Source: Siphonodentalium dalli | Taxonomy: Eukaryota; Mollusca; Scaphopoda; Gadilida; Siphonodentaliidae | Reading direction: 5' to 3' | DNA length: 64,000 bases | Assembly (NCBI GenBank): GCA_032622095.1 | Contig: CP136064.1 | Coordinates: forward strand, 113,386,004 to 113,450,003 | Shown: piece by piece, positions 1-11,479 of the stretch | Numbering within the stretch: position 1 is the stretch's first letter | Layout: each line of letters starts with the position of its first letter | Program-made: the position numbers and the translations under genes | The notes under the pieces: model-generated | What the model was told of the DNA's origin: nothing | Database searches by the model: none | The model's input: only the letters and a program-made list of their open reading frames with translations

Positions 1-640
1 CCCAGGTGCATCTCAATGGGAAATCCACCTGGGTAAGAAAACACCAAGGTACACCGGCGTAAGAAAACACCAAGGTACACCTGGATTGGAAACATCAAGG
101 TACACCTGGGTGGGGAACACCCAGGTAGGAACATCAGGGTACACCTGGGTGAATAACACCAAGTTACACCTAGGTGGGAACACCCAGGTAGGAAACATCA
201 GGGTACACCTGTGTGAATAACACCAAGGTAACCTGGGTGGAAAACACCCAGGTAGGAAACATCAGGGTACACCTGGGTGAATAACACCATGGTACACCTG
301 GGTGGGGAAACACCCAGGTAGGAAAAACCAGGGTACACCTGGGTGGGAAACACCCAGGTAGGGTACACATGGGTGTGGTCACCTGGGTAATTACACCCAG
401 GTTTATCAATACCAGGGTTTTTATCCAGTTTCAGGTGGGTAATCATGGTAAAAACCCAGGTTTCGCGGGGTCTTGATGGTTGGTGGATGTCTTGGTAGAT
501 AGATTTTACCTGGGTTTCGGCCCAAAAAACCTGGGTGGATTTACCCAGGTACATTTTTATATGGGAGTCTTCGGGTATGTTTGGACAAAACAAGCCCTTT
601 GGTTTGAATCTCGAAAAATACATGAATGGTTATTGTTTCT
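1..640. repeat. E-box-rich minisatellite
   Basis: Degenerate tandem repeat built from a unit of about 35-40 bases that alternates CACCCAGGTAGGAAACATCA with GGGTACACCTGGGTG. Because each unit contains both CAGGTG and CACCTG, the array is dense in E-box hexamers on both strands. Copies become irregular after about 420. The long reading frames across it on the minus strand are low-complexity translations of the repeat and are not genes. Confidence 0.85.
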
Positions 641-833
641 GAGGTTACGACCTCACACCTGACCAAGGAGCACAAGGAAGGACATTTGCGTCCTATAAAA
701 ACCGGTAACATAAGGTTAGAGCTTCAGTTTGCTGTAGCTCTAGTTTCAGTGATCAACGCGATAGTCTGTGCTGAGTTCGAGAACCAAATTTAAATCAACA
801 GGTTGCGAGAAATAATAACAGATTATTAAAAGC

Positions 834-1241
834 ATGGATGGATTGCATTTGGAGGAAAAATTGAGACTGCAAGTTGGAGGACTCGATTTCATTCCATATT
901 GTGTTCCTACCCTTGACAACGTTTGGAAAACTTTCGAGAAATGTTTCGTTCATGAAATACAAAATCAAATTTCAAAAGAAGTGACACTCAATTGTGAAGG
1001 ATGTAAAATAGATCATCCTAGTCAGACACGACATTTACTTTGTCTTTGGACACCACCTATACAATGGGCAGATATGTTCATTGATATAGAACTACTTAAA
1101 TTGAACATTTACCGAGTTATGGAACAATGGTATCCAGAAATAGAATCATTTACACCACAAGAAACATTTGAGGCATTCAAACTTTGGAAAGATATAAAGG
1201 AAGTTGTTCGGTTTTTGTTGACTTGTGGTGTGAAAAAGTAA
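834..1241 (+). CDS. Small unknown protein with Cys/His cluster, possibly virus- or Polinton-related
   Basis: An intact 135-codon frame with its own ATG (ATGGATGGATTG), in a region otherwise full of stops. The protein is not low-complexity. Around residues 60-77 it has a compact C-x2-C-x3-H-x5-H-x2-C cluster (CEGCKIDHPSQTRHLLC), which looks able to bind zinc, followed by an aromatic-rich C-terminal half. I do not recognise a named family. The next coding trace downstream on the same strand is an adenain-like protease, so it may belong to the same decayed Polinton/adintovirus-like insert, but that is inference. No upstream promoter or splice sites could be assigned. A short host exon is also possible. 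Confidence 0.5.
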   Translation: MDGLHLEEKLRLQVGGLDFIPYCVPTLDNVWKTFEKCFVHEIQNQISKEVTLNCEGCKIDHPSQTRHLLCLWTPPIQWADMFIDIELLKLNIYRVMEQWYPEIESFTPQETFEAFKLWKDIKEVVRFLLTCGVKK

Positions 1242-1404
1242 AATATTACTCCGAAGATGAACACTAGCGAACTTCTGCATATACTAGACAAATAATCCTA
1301 CCTCTGTTCATTGTATGGTGTTGTGTGTGCAAAAGATCAGTTACCATACGAGAAACCTCATCATGTAAAATAATACATAGTAAATACACACACGTCAAAA
1401 AAAC

Positions 1405-1813
1405 CAGGAGAACACTGGGATGAAGTTTTCTTCAATGGAAACATTGCAACATATTTCGATTCGTTGGGATACCAGTTATTGATAAATATATCAAATCATT
1501 TACTCAAAGAAATTCGATCGAATGTAAAATAAACTTTGGGCGGTTTCAACATCACGATACAAACGTGTGCGGAATCTACTGCATATTTGCTTTACATTTC
1601 TTGAAAAGCGGATATGGTATAAAATTATTAGATGAAATTAATTTTGATGGTGACTACTTCAAAAATGATAGAAAAGTATTTGTTGGTTTTATAGAAACTA
1701 TGAACCCTTACGAAAAGAATCAGAAACATTACCCAAAACATGTATTTCACAAAATTGTAAGACTTACTGTCAATTTCATTATTGATGAAATGTGTTCATT
1801 GCCAATTATTTAA
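1405..1813 (+). pseudogene. Broken adenain-like (C48/C5-type) cysteine protease
   Basis: Two adjacent frames together carry the landmarks of the adenovirus-protease/Ulp1 fold. The catalytic His is in the motif EHWDEVFFNGN and the Asp in TYFDSLG, both in one frame at about 1410-1480. The catalytic Cys is in NVCGIYCIFALHFL in another frame at about 1560-1610. A stop codon and a frameshift near 1530 separate them, so the gene cannot make an active enzyme as it stands. In Polintons, adintoviruses and adenoviruses this protease matures capsid proteins. The sequence after the Cys motif stays open to 1813. No integrase, DNA polymerase or capsid gene is visible nearby. A host SENP-like pseudogene is the alternative, but the short Asp-to-Cys spacing favours the viral type. 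Confidence 0.6.
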
Positions 1814-2149
1814 ATATGTTAAAATCATAATCAAATGTAAATATGTTGATTGTTAATTATTGATGAAATGTATTACCAAATGTAAAATATGTTCATTGCA
1901 TTACCAATTATTGATTGTAAATATGATAAATTCATGATCGGTTGTAAATATGTTGATTCTTAATTCAAAATTAAAAGTTATGTTGTTGAAAAACAGTGTC
2001 TGTTTTTAATGATCGTCTTCGGCAATGTCGATGAAGATCTTAATTCACCAACAAATAAAAAACACATTTGAATTGTCGCTCAGGGAAAATTGGTAGAAAC
2101 ACAATGACGTCGTCAACGACGCCCGCGCGTTTTACATATAACAAAATCC

Positions 2150-2592
2150 CATTATCTCATATCATACGCTGCTACTGATCTTGGATCTTATGTGAGAGTC
2201 ATCCGTGTGTCTGCCCCGAGGGACATAGTGGTATGGAATACCCTTTCCCGGGCAGTGTATGGCACAGGTGAAAAGTTCTTTGAATTTTTCACTCTTGTCT
2301 GTACAGCGTGGGCTTTCAACCCTACACTGTCAATGGATACAAGATATAACACTTCGAATGGCTTGGCACAACATATCCATTGCTCACGATAGCGGCAACC
2401 CTTCTACAGAGAAAGCTCAAATTTTTTAGAGAGAAAAAGAAATACACATTAGACGTATCCCCATTGAAGGATGTGTGTGTACCGAAAGGTATATTTCCAT
2501 CTCTCATCGAGGGTACACTTGTGTTTCGGGAGTTGGATCAAGAAGATGGATTTGAGTTCATAAAGACCCCTTATCCACTTTTCATGTGATCT
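2150..2592 (+). pseudogene. Two overlapping open fragments, unknown protein
   Basis: Two non-repetitive frames (2192-2392 and 2380-2589) overlap by about 12 bases and could be one protein split by a frameshift near 2385. The first contains a hydrophobic aromatic stretch (FFEFFTLVCTAWAF), the second a basic segment followed by an acidic one. I recognise no domain. They follow the protease remnant on the same strand, so they may belong to the same decayed insert. Confidence 0.25.
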
Positions 2593-2614
2593 GACATAAA
2601 ACGGCCTATCTATT

Positions 2615-2800
2615 CGAAGACTTTCGCTTTTGTTAAAAAATGCACTGGTAAAGTAGCACAATTTACTAATGCTTCGATTTGTTCTCGGTATTATTCTAAG
2701 TTCAGTGTGTCCAGCGAAGGGGAACGCCCTTCGCTTACCACACTGCCATTAGAATCCGAGAAAAATCGAAGCATTAGTAAATTATGCTCTTTTATGTCAA
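2615..2800. repeat. Inverted repeat, half of it duplicated at 3018-3125
   Basis: ATTTACTAATGCTTCGATTT followed by GTTCTCGGTATTATTCTAA near 2662-2700 recurs in reverse complement near 2750-2790, with a second small hairpin (CGAAGGGGAACGCCCTTCG) at the centre. The left half, from GAAGACTTTCGCTTTTGTT through TTCAGTGTGTCC, is present again at about 3018-3125. This looks like a small foldback (MITE-like) element with a truncated second copy. Confidence 0.6.
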
Positions 2801-3125
2801 AAACATCATATTTCTACGAATAAAACACCGTTTTGACTCGGAGAAATTTTATATGTACCATGTTACCATTATCTCATAACATATTTCACTGAAAGGTAAC
2901 TTCTACGAGTACATTTTACATCGCTAGCGTGATTAGACATAAAACGGCCCTTTTCAGGGCCACCCAAAACCTGCTATAAGATGACTCTTGCATGCACATT
3001 TCACAGCGCTAGCGTCTTCGAATTTATTTGAAGACTTTCGCTTTTGTTTAAAAATGCACTGGTAAAGTTACCCAATTTACTAATACTTCGATTTTTGCTC
3101 AGTATTATTCTATGTTCAGTGTGTC

Positions 3126-4680
3126 CCGAGACCCGAGTCCCAGATTATCAATTGAGAATAAGCCGGATTGGATTCCCGGATTCGAACCAAGTCGATTTGT
3201 ATGTACAGGGACTGTGGAAAAACAAGAGGGGGGTAGAGAGAGAGCGAGAGAGAGAGGGGAGATAGACAGACAGTTTGAGTGAGAGACAGAAGAGCCGGTA
3301 GAGAGCAACGACCTCACCCCAATATGCTATGTTCAACAGTAAGTACCTTGACATTAGATGACCCGAATCCAAGATTATCAATCGGTAATAACCCGGATTC
3401 GCTTCCCGGAACTGAACCAAGGCGATTTGTTCGTACATCTGCGCTCTGAACGATCAGGGGTTAATGAGCGAATGCGAGAGAGATGGTGAGAGGGAGAGAG
3501 AGAACAGACAGACAGATGGAGAGTGACTGGGAGAGAGAGATAGAGAGAAACAGACAAACAGAGGGAGATAGAGTGGGAAAGAGACAGAGAAACGAGTCCC
3601 AGATTATCATTCGAGAATAACCCGGATTCGCTTCCCGGATTTGAACCAAGTCGATTGATATAAATATGACTAATTTCCAAACTAACTACCTGATAAAATG
3701 AGTTATTTAGAGAAAGTCGCCTTGAAATACAAGTAAATGGACGAGCAAATTCGACGGAGGCAGTAAGAAACAGATAGTGAGAAATACAGAGAGAGAGAGA
3801 GAGTCATTGTTTATTGATAGGTGTTAATATAAGGTCCAGACACCCTAATCCCTTTATCTTATCATCCCCTTATCTCAATTACGCGACAGACTATTTAATT
3901 AACATTGACCGGTGTCCTTAAATGACCCGAGTTTGAAATAGGCAACAGAAAATAACCCGGATTCGATTCCCGAACTGAACCAAGTCGATTTGTATGTACA
4001 TCTGCACTCTCAGCGATCATGGACGAATGAAGGAACGAGAGAGAGATCGCGCGATTGAGATATATCTATACAGAAGAGAGAGCTAGAGATAGAAACAGAC
4101 AGACAGAGGGAGAGGGAGTGGGGAGGAGAGAGAGACATAGACCCGAGTCCCAGCTTAACGATCGAGAATAAGCCGGATTCGATTCCCGGATTTGAACCTA
4201 GTCGATTGGAGCGAGGGAGACAGACATACAGAGTTAGAGAGAGTGGGAGATCGAGAGAGAGTGGAGGAGGGGGAGGGGGGACAGAGACCCGAGTCCCAGA
4301 TTATCAATTGAGAATAACCCGGATTTGCGTTCCGGAACTGAGTCAAGACGACAGGTATACACACGCTCCGCCTTTCGAGATAGAGAGAGAGGGAGAGATA
4401 TACAGGCAGGCAGACAGACAGAGAGAGATAGAGTGGAAAAGACACAGAGACAAAGGTCCCAGATTATCAATCGAGAATAACCCGGATTCGCTTCCCGGAT
4501 TTGAACCAAGTCGATTGCTCTGTATATCTGACTAATTTTCAAACTAACTACCCGATAAAATGACAGTTATTTAGAGAAAACCGCCTTGAAATACAAGGCT
4601 GGACGAGAAATGCGATGGAGGAAATAAGAAACAGATAGTGAGAACGACATATATATAGAGAGAGTCATTGTTTATTGATA
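3126..4680. repeat. Dispersed repeat copies in GA-rich DNA
   Basis: A core of roughly 70 bases (CCCAGATTATCAATCGAGAATAACCCGGATTCGCTTCCCGGA...GAACCAAGTCGAT) occurs near 3140, 3370, 3600, 3945, 4150, 4290 and 4460, separated by (GA)n and CAGACAGA microsatellites. The copy at 3178-3188 reads GGTTCGAATCC on the minus strand, a perfect RNA polymerase III B-box, so a tRNA-derived SINE origin is possible. No clear A-box was found. Other copies are altered at this site. A further copy, split by a TIR element, lies at 7000-7093 plus 11212-11400. Reading frames here are repeat translations. Confidence 0.7.
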
Positions 4681-4854
4681 GGTGTTGTTTACGCCACACG
4701 TGTAAGATGTTTTGGTTATTTTATTTACGTGTGGACCAATGGGCGAATGCATTATGGGTGATTAGGTATTTTGTACTTGAGTAAACCATACCGATAGAGT
4801 CACGATAGTCCGACACATATTAGCACATGTGTTTACGCCACCGGTGTAATTGGG

Positions 4855-5065
4855 TGACATGTCTCTATTCCGAAGGTTCGCTATCCCGAAGGTCCACTAC
4901 TATTCCGAAGGTTCTCTATTCTGAATATTTGCTATTTCGAAGGTTCACTATTCCGAAGGTTCTCTATTCCGAAGGTTTTCGTTATTTTAAGGTTATTCTA
5001 TATTCTAAAGTATTGAGAGGGTTCATTATCACGAAGATTCTTTTTATGAAGGAAATAACTTGAAA
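4855..5065. repeat. TTCCGAAGGTTC minisatellite, first array
   Basis: Direct repeats of about 15-16 bases (CTATTCCGAAGGTTCG) run from about 4865 to 4980 and pass into a unique tail (TATTCTAAAGTATTG...TTTTTATGAAGGAAATAACTT). The same array plus tail recurs at 5340-5640, so the whole block is a tandem duplication of about 490 bases. Confidence 0.8.
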
Positions 5066-5324
5066 CATTAAATGTGATTTTGTTTTGTTCTCGCGTGTTT
5101 TCTTGAGATTTAATGTCATTACGTGGGCCCATACCTTTGAATTCTTGGCATATAATATGAATGTTGCGGTATATATGGACCCTCCTGCATTGGGACATGA
5201 CACAGGTACAGTTCACTTAAGTTCTGTTCTGTGCGGGCTCCAATTTGGGGTTCAATATTTTAAGGGCCAAACTTAGAAATTTATGGGCCCATACCTTTGA
5301 ACTCTGGGCATATAATATGAATAT

Positions 5325-5650
5325 TGGGGGGGGGGGGGCATGTCTCTATTCCGAAGGTTCGCTTTCCCGAATGTCCACTATTCCGAAGGTTCTCTGAATG
5401 TTCGCTATTCTGAAGGTTCCCTATTCCGATGGTTCGCTATTCCGAAGGTTCGCTATTCCGAAGGTTCTCTATTCCGAATGTTTTTGTTATTTTAAGGTTA
5501 ATTCTATATTCTAAAGTATTGTGAGGGTTGTTCATTATCACGAAGATTCTTTTTATGAAGGAAATAACTTAAAACATTAAATGTGATTTTGTTTTGTTTT
5601 CGCGGGTTTTCCTGGGTTTAATGTCATTACGTATGCCCTTATTTCTCATT
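5325..5650. repeat. TTCCGAAGGTTC minisatellite, second array
   Basis: Second copy of the array, entered through a poly-G run at about 5327-5338. It shares with the first copy the flanking segment GGGCCCATACCTTTGAA...GGCATATAATATGAAT and the downstream segment around TTATCACGAAGATTCTTTTT. Small differences (GGTTCCC, GATGGTTCG) show the copies have drifted. Confidence 0.8.
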
Positions 5651-6039
5651 ACATATTCACGCCACGCAGCCCACACAATCGCTATGTTTCCATGCGATTT
5701 AATGTCATTACGTGTGAAGTAATATCTCAATAATCTCAGAGGAAAGAATACGCCAGCTAAAGGCGGATTATAACAGTGGGGCTATAACGCTTAATGAATA
5801 CTGGAGGCTATAACAAACTGCGCAGCAGAATATCGCTGAATAGACGAGTATGAGATGAACCTAACTGCAATTGTGACTTTGTTTAAAGGCCCATTTAATT
5901 TTCGAGTCATCGATTTTTGTTATAGTATATACGGTTTTAATAACAATATATGCCATAAAATTTGAATACAAAACTATAATTCATCACCATTTGAAAGCAG
6001 AATACTACTATCTCATAGTTTGAAACACCCTGAAACACC

Positions 6040-6730
6040 TTTATGTCCCCTTCGGCTTTCCATAGATTTCGACGTAATTTGATACTTAGGGGTACTTGTG
6101 TCCGCGAAGTGTTTTGGACGGATCAAATCGTTACCCTGACCTTGACCTTCAAAATGGTCAATTCAAGGTCAAATCGGGTAAAACAGACGGATTTCGACGA
6201 ATTTGATACCGAGGGGTACCTTTGTCCGGGGAGTGTTTTGGACGGGTCAAATCGTGACCCCGACCTGACCTTGACCTTTAAAACAGTCAATGCAAAATCA
6301 ATTTGGGTAAAACGGACGGATTTCGACGAAATTTGATACCTAGGGATACTTTTGTCCGGGGAGTGTTTTGAACGGGTCAAATCGTGACCCCGGCGTGACC
6401 TTGACCTTCAATATGGTCAATCAAAGGTCAAATCGGGTAAAACGGATGGATTTCGACGAAATTTTATACCTATGGGTACTTTTGTCGGGGGAGTGTTTTG
6501 GACGGGTCAAATCATGACTCCGACCTGACCTTGACCTTCAAAATTGTCAATTAAAGGTCAAGTCGAGTAAAACGGACGGATTTTGACGAAATTTGATACC
6601 TAGGGGTACTTTTGGACGGGTCAAATCATGACCCTGACCTGACCTTGACTTTTGGACGAGTCAAATCATGACCCCTGGCCTGACCTTGACTTTTTAAATA
6701 GTCAATTCAAGGTCAAATCGCGCCTTTTGC
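6040..6730. repeat. Tandem array of a ~120-bp unit carrying TCAAGGTCA words, array 1
   Basis: About five to six units. Each unit reads roughly GACCTTGACCTTCAAAATGG TCAATTCAAGGTCAAATCGG, then GGTAAAACGGACGGATTTCG and a segment ending in GTGTTTTGGACGGGTCAAAT. Each unit contains TGACCTTGA and TCAAGGTCA in opposite orientations. The open frames over it reflect a unit length that keeps the frame open and do not mark genes. Confidence 0.85.
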
Positions 6731-6999
6731 CGGAAATCAGATGGGAAACAGCCCGGATGAAGTCGGGCCCATCAGCTAGTGTAATAAAGAAGACAGTTTG
6801 AAGAATGTAATGTATAACACGAGAAACGGGAAGACTTGATATATGGAAGTATGCAAATTTCCCACATGAAATTTGAAAGCTAGTTTATATTATAATTCTA
6901 TTATAATTTATATTTATGGCTAATAATATGATCTTGGTGGCGTTACCATTTCTGACTATGGTTTTCTTGTTTATATAATTATAAGGGCCGGACAGTTTG

Positions 7000-7093
7000 A
7001 GTGAGAGACAGAGAAGCCGGGAGAGAGTAACTAGCTCACCCCAATATGCTATGCTCAACAATAAATACCTTGACATTAGAATATGCGGATATA
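7000..7093. repeat. Left part of a dispersed repeat split by a TIR element
   Basis: CAGTTTGAGTGAGAGACAGA through TACCTTGACATTAG matches 3269-3357. The continuation expected from that copy (AAGATTATCAATCG...) resumes only at about 11217, after the 4.1-kb element. Confidence 0.75.
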
Positions 7094-10000
7094 GTCTGGT
7101 CGATAAAAGGTTTGACCTAGAAAATATTTGGACTAAGTCGTTTTTAATACCATTTTGAAGAGTGAGAACATCTTGTCATATGTATACACATGTATACATT
7201 TTTGTGAAGCTAAGACATAACTCCACCTTTATATGCCAAAATTGGCGACCGGAAGTGGAATTTTTACGTTTTTTACTAATATCTTTAAGATAAGTTTCTG
7301 TGGTCTGGAACTGGTTGAGAATTGTGACTTTATTTTGTATTTGGCATGTTAACTGACCATTGGAGCAATGAAATATGCTGTTCGTGGGGTCCACACCCCT
7401 TCCGATCACTCACAAATTCGATTTTACAAAACGCGGTATAACATTTCACAAAAGATCCCCATTGGGATTCTAGTCACATTTCATCAAAAAGTGGGAAGAA
7501 CTGTGATGGATTCTATATCTTATTGATATTCGAATTCAATGGTACCAAAATTGTCACTTTAGCTAAAAATGGCTGTCAAAATGGCCGCCAAAATATGGAA
7601 AATGGTAATTATTTTCCCAGCTTGCCATGCAACCGCTTACAGGTTGTGGTGATGCACACAATTGACTATTATGTCTTATATAGCTTGACTACTAACATTT
7701 CTGATGCACCTTGGGTATTTGTTACTATTTTAACCACTAAAGTTACCAGAACTATATTGACATTTTCTGTCACAAACCTGATATCAAAATCAGCAAAATA
7801 TCGATGTTCAGTTTTTTAAAAGTAAAATGGAACTATGTTTGGTATCAAAGATGTTTATTGTTTTGATATGTGTTACATGTGTCACACTGAGGTATTTTAG
7901 ACAAAATTACCCAAGATGGCTTCCAAAATGGCAACCAAATTTGGTAAATATTATTATATACATATGTGTATATACGTGGTGTGTATGTATACATAATCAA
8001 TTGTGACTCATATGCTACTTAATCAACTAAATGTTCTATCCTTGTTGTCCCGGTACCCTACAAGGCATGACGAGTTCATTGAAGAATGCAATATGGATTT
8101 TGCCAAAAACTTCCTTGTTTTTGAACGCAAATGGGCAGAACGTTGAAACGGAACTGAGAGGGGTCATATTATGTGGCTATTCTGACCCATTAGCATCAAC
8201 ATTGATCAACTTAATACAATTTGTATGTCTGTTGATTGTATGGTCATATGCGAGGTGAGTATGTATACATGGAGTTATTGTATTCATAAATGGTGTGAAT
8301 AGTTATACAATGTGTGACTATATGGTCATGGATGGGTGTACATGGTTAGATGTATAGGTATATAAGGAGTAGCTGTATGGTCATGATTGATGTGAACATG
8401 TTTACAGTGAGTGGCTGTCTGGTCATTGAAGTGGTATGTGGGCATAACGAGAGCAGCTACACTGCCCTGTATGTATATATGGAGTGACTGTCTGGTCAGG
8501 AGTGGGCTGTACAGTTGTACATTCGATAGCTGTATTGTCATGGGTGGGTGTATATGTATATATATGTTGGATGTATGGTAATGGATGGGTGTATGGATAA
8601 ATAGAGTGTGGTTGTATGGTTTTGGGCAATGTGTATATGTGTACATGGAATGATCTGCATGGTCATTGTTGACGTGTATATGCATACCTGGAGTACACTT
8701 TGATGGCCATTGGCGGCTAGTGTATATAGAGAGTGACCTCATGGTGATGGGTGAAATGTATATGTTTATATGTAGGGCCTATTGCATTGTCATTGGTGGT
8801 GTGTACAAGTATACAGTGAATAGCTGAATGCCCATGGAGAGGGTGTATAAGTATACAGCAAGTGGCTGAATTGTCACGGTTTAGTTGTACATGCAAGTCT
8901 GGAGTGTTCAAATGGCCGTGTGTGCGGGGTATTGGTATATCTAGAAGGGCTGTATGTCAATTGATGAGGTATATATATACACCTGAAGTGACGCTGTGGT
9001 CATGGGTGAGGTGTATATGTATATCATGAGTGACTATATGGCTATGGCACGGCCAATATGTATATAGGGATTGACAGTATGGCAAAATTAATGGTGGGGT
9101 GAATTGATATACAAGGAGTGACTACGATCACGAATGTGGTTTATGGGTATACAGCGAGAGGCTGCATTGTCAAGTATCAGGTGTATATGCAAGTCTGGGG
9201 TTTATGAATGGCCATGTGCGCGGTACGGGACATTGATATATCTAGATGGGCTGTAAGGCCATTTGTGAGGTCTAAATGTATATACCTGGAGTGACTCTAT
9301 GGTTTTGGGTTGGATGTATATGTATATCTTGAGTGGCTATATGGCCACGGGTGTCGCAAATATGTATATATACAGGGAGTGAGACTGTATGACCACTGGT
9401 GAGGCAAATAGGTATACACGAAGTGATGTATGATCATAGATGTAGAGAACAGGAATACCAGGAGTGACTGTATGGTCATCTGTGGGTGTATATGTATGTC
9501 TTTAGTGGCTATATAACTATGCATGTGGCAAATCAATATACATGGAGTGACTGTATGGCCTACGGTGAGGCGAATAGGTATACAAAGAGGTTACTTTATG
9601 TTCATGTATGTAGTGAATATGTATACAGGTCGTGTGAAGTGTAGGAGTATACGTGGTGTGTCTGCATGGTTATTCACGGCTATAGGGCCATGCGTTTGGT
9701 GTGTGGGTAAACCCAAGTGTGGTTGTATGGTAATGGGTGAGGTGTATGTCTATACAGCGAGTGGCACGTTGCCATTTATGTGGTGTTCATGTACATATGG
9801 AGTGACTGCATGCTCATGTGTCATTTGTACTGGTGCACCTATCGCTTTCCACAGTAACTCAAGGATATGTTAATCGATAGAGGTAATATCAGAGTGTTCT
9901 CCACATGAATTGCGTTTTATATGCAATGTGAAGAAAACGGTTTTCCTGACAATAGTTTATAAGTTAATGAATTTTGATGCTAATGGGCCATTCAACGTTC

Positions 10001-11211
10001 TGTCCGTTTCCGTTAAAAAAACATACTGCATCCCTTAAAATGAATTTGTCGTGCCTCATAAGGTGCTGGAACAACCAGAATATTATATTTAGTTGTCAGT
10101 TGATTAAGTATCTTGTTTAATAACCATGTGAGTCACAATTTGCCATAATTTCGGAACGGCAGAGAATAATGTTCGGAATTTGAACTTTTTACCAAATTTG
10201 GTTGCCATTTTGCAAGTCATCTTGAGTAATATTCTCTAAAACGCCACACGATGACACATTTAAGGCATATCAAAATAAAAAGAACCTTTAATACCAAAGA
10301 TAGTTCCATATTACTTTAAAAAAAATGGTCCAAACATGAAAAGTGATTTTTTTGTCGAGTTTGATGCTGTTTGTGATAGAAAAATCCCATATTTCTGGTA
10401 ATTTCAGAATAGTAAACAGTAAAAATTAATCAAGGTGCATAAAAATTGTTGAATTCAATGTATATGACACAGAATAGTCAATTGTGTGCATCACCACAAC
10501 TTGTAAGCGGTTGCGTGGCACGCTGGGATAATAATTACCATTTTCCATATTTTGGCGGCCATTTGACAGCCATTTTTAGCTAAAGTGACAATTTTGGTAC
10601 CATTGAGTTCTAATATGAATAAGATATAGAATCCATCACTTACATTGCACAGTTCTTCTCACTTCTTGATGAAATATGACTAGAATCCCAATGGGGATCT
10701 TTTGTGAAATTTTATACCGCGTTTTGTAAAAATGAATTTTTGAGTGATTGGAAGAGGTGTGGACCCCACGAACAGCATAGTTCATTGCTCCAATGGTCAG
10801 TTAACGTGCTAAATACAAAATAAAGTCACAATTCTCAACCAGTTCCAAACCACTAAAACTTACCTTAAAGATATTAGTAAAAAACGTAAAAAATCCACTT
10901 CCGGTCGCCATTTTGGCGGCCATCTTGAACGAGGAGTTCCAATTTTGGCACATAAAGGTAGCGTTATATCTTAGCTTCACAAAAAGGTATACATGTGTAT
11001 ACATATGACAAGATGTTCTCACTATAATTGCATCAAGCTGACTTATAGGAAAATGGCATCCATCTTGGACGCCATCTTGAATTACAAAAAATGCTCAAAG
11101 CGGATTTTGGATATGTTATAGAGGCGAGCTTCCTCTTCAAAGTGGTATAAAAACCAACTTAGTCCAAATTTTGTCTAGGTTGGCCCTAAAATTTGAGTTT
11201 ATCGACCAGAC
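7094..11211. mobile_element. 4.1-kb non-autonomous TIR element with TA flanks
   Basis: Long imperfect terminal inverted repeats bound this segment. The left arm, 7094 to about 8030, begins GTCTGGTCGATAAA. The right arm, about 10090 to 11211, ends TTTATCGACCAGAC. Both ends are flanked by TA, which suits a Tc1/mariner-type target duplication. Internal landmarks match in reverse order, for example TACCAAATTTGGTTGCCATTTT at 10190 against its complement near 7930, and TGCATCACCACAACTTGTAAG at 10488 against 7642. It interrupts an older repeat whose halves lie at 7000-7093 and 11212-11400. No transposase gene was found inside. The interior is a minisatellite. Confidence 0.8.
8180..9870. repeat. Degenerate GTATATGTATAC/TATGGTCATG minisatellite
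   Basis: About 1.7 kb of drifting units of roughly 60-75 bases with the pattern GGAGTGACTGTATGGTCATG, then GGTGAGGTGTATATGTATAT. It forms the loop of the 7094-11211 inverted-repeat element. Several open frames on both strands (up to 138 codons on the minus strand) are translations of the repeat. Confidence 0.8.
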
Positions 11212-11445
11212 TAATGTAAGATTATCAATCGATAATAACCTGGATTCGCTTCCCTGAACTGAACCAAGGCGATCTGTTCGTATATATGCACTCTGAACGA
11301 TCGGAGGTTAATGAACGAATGAGAGAGAGAGAGGGAGACGGGGAGAGAGTAACAGACAGACATACAGAACTGAATCAAGACCACAGATGTGCACACGCGC
11401 CGCATTTCGAATCTGTGTCTGTCTGTCTGTCTGTCTGTCTGTGTT
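11212..11445. repeat. Right part of the split dispersed repeat, plus (GTCT)n
   Basis: AAGATTATCAATCGATAATA followed by CCTGGATTCGC resumes the repeat interrupted at 7093 and matches 3388-3490, including CTCTGAACGATC and the (GA)n tract. A GTCT microsatellite follows at about 11413-11440. Confidence 0.7.
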
Positions 11446-11479
11446 CGCGATGGACTCGAAAACGGCCGAGCCGATTTCG

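Noticed and set aside
5886-6020. MITE copy starting AAAGGCCCATTTAATTTTCG
   Set aside because: Only one end resembling the 28.2-kb MITE is visible; no matching second terminus was found.
8326-9873. Several 64-138-codon ORFs on both strands
   Set aside because: They lie in the GTATATG minisatellite and consist of repeated Tyr/His/Thr-rich strings.
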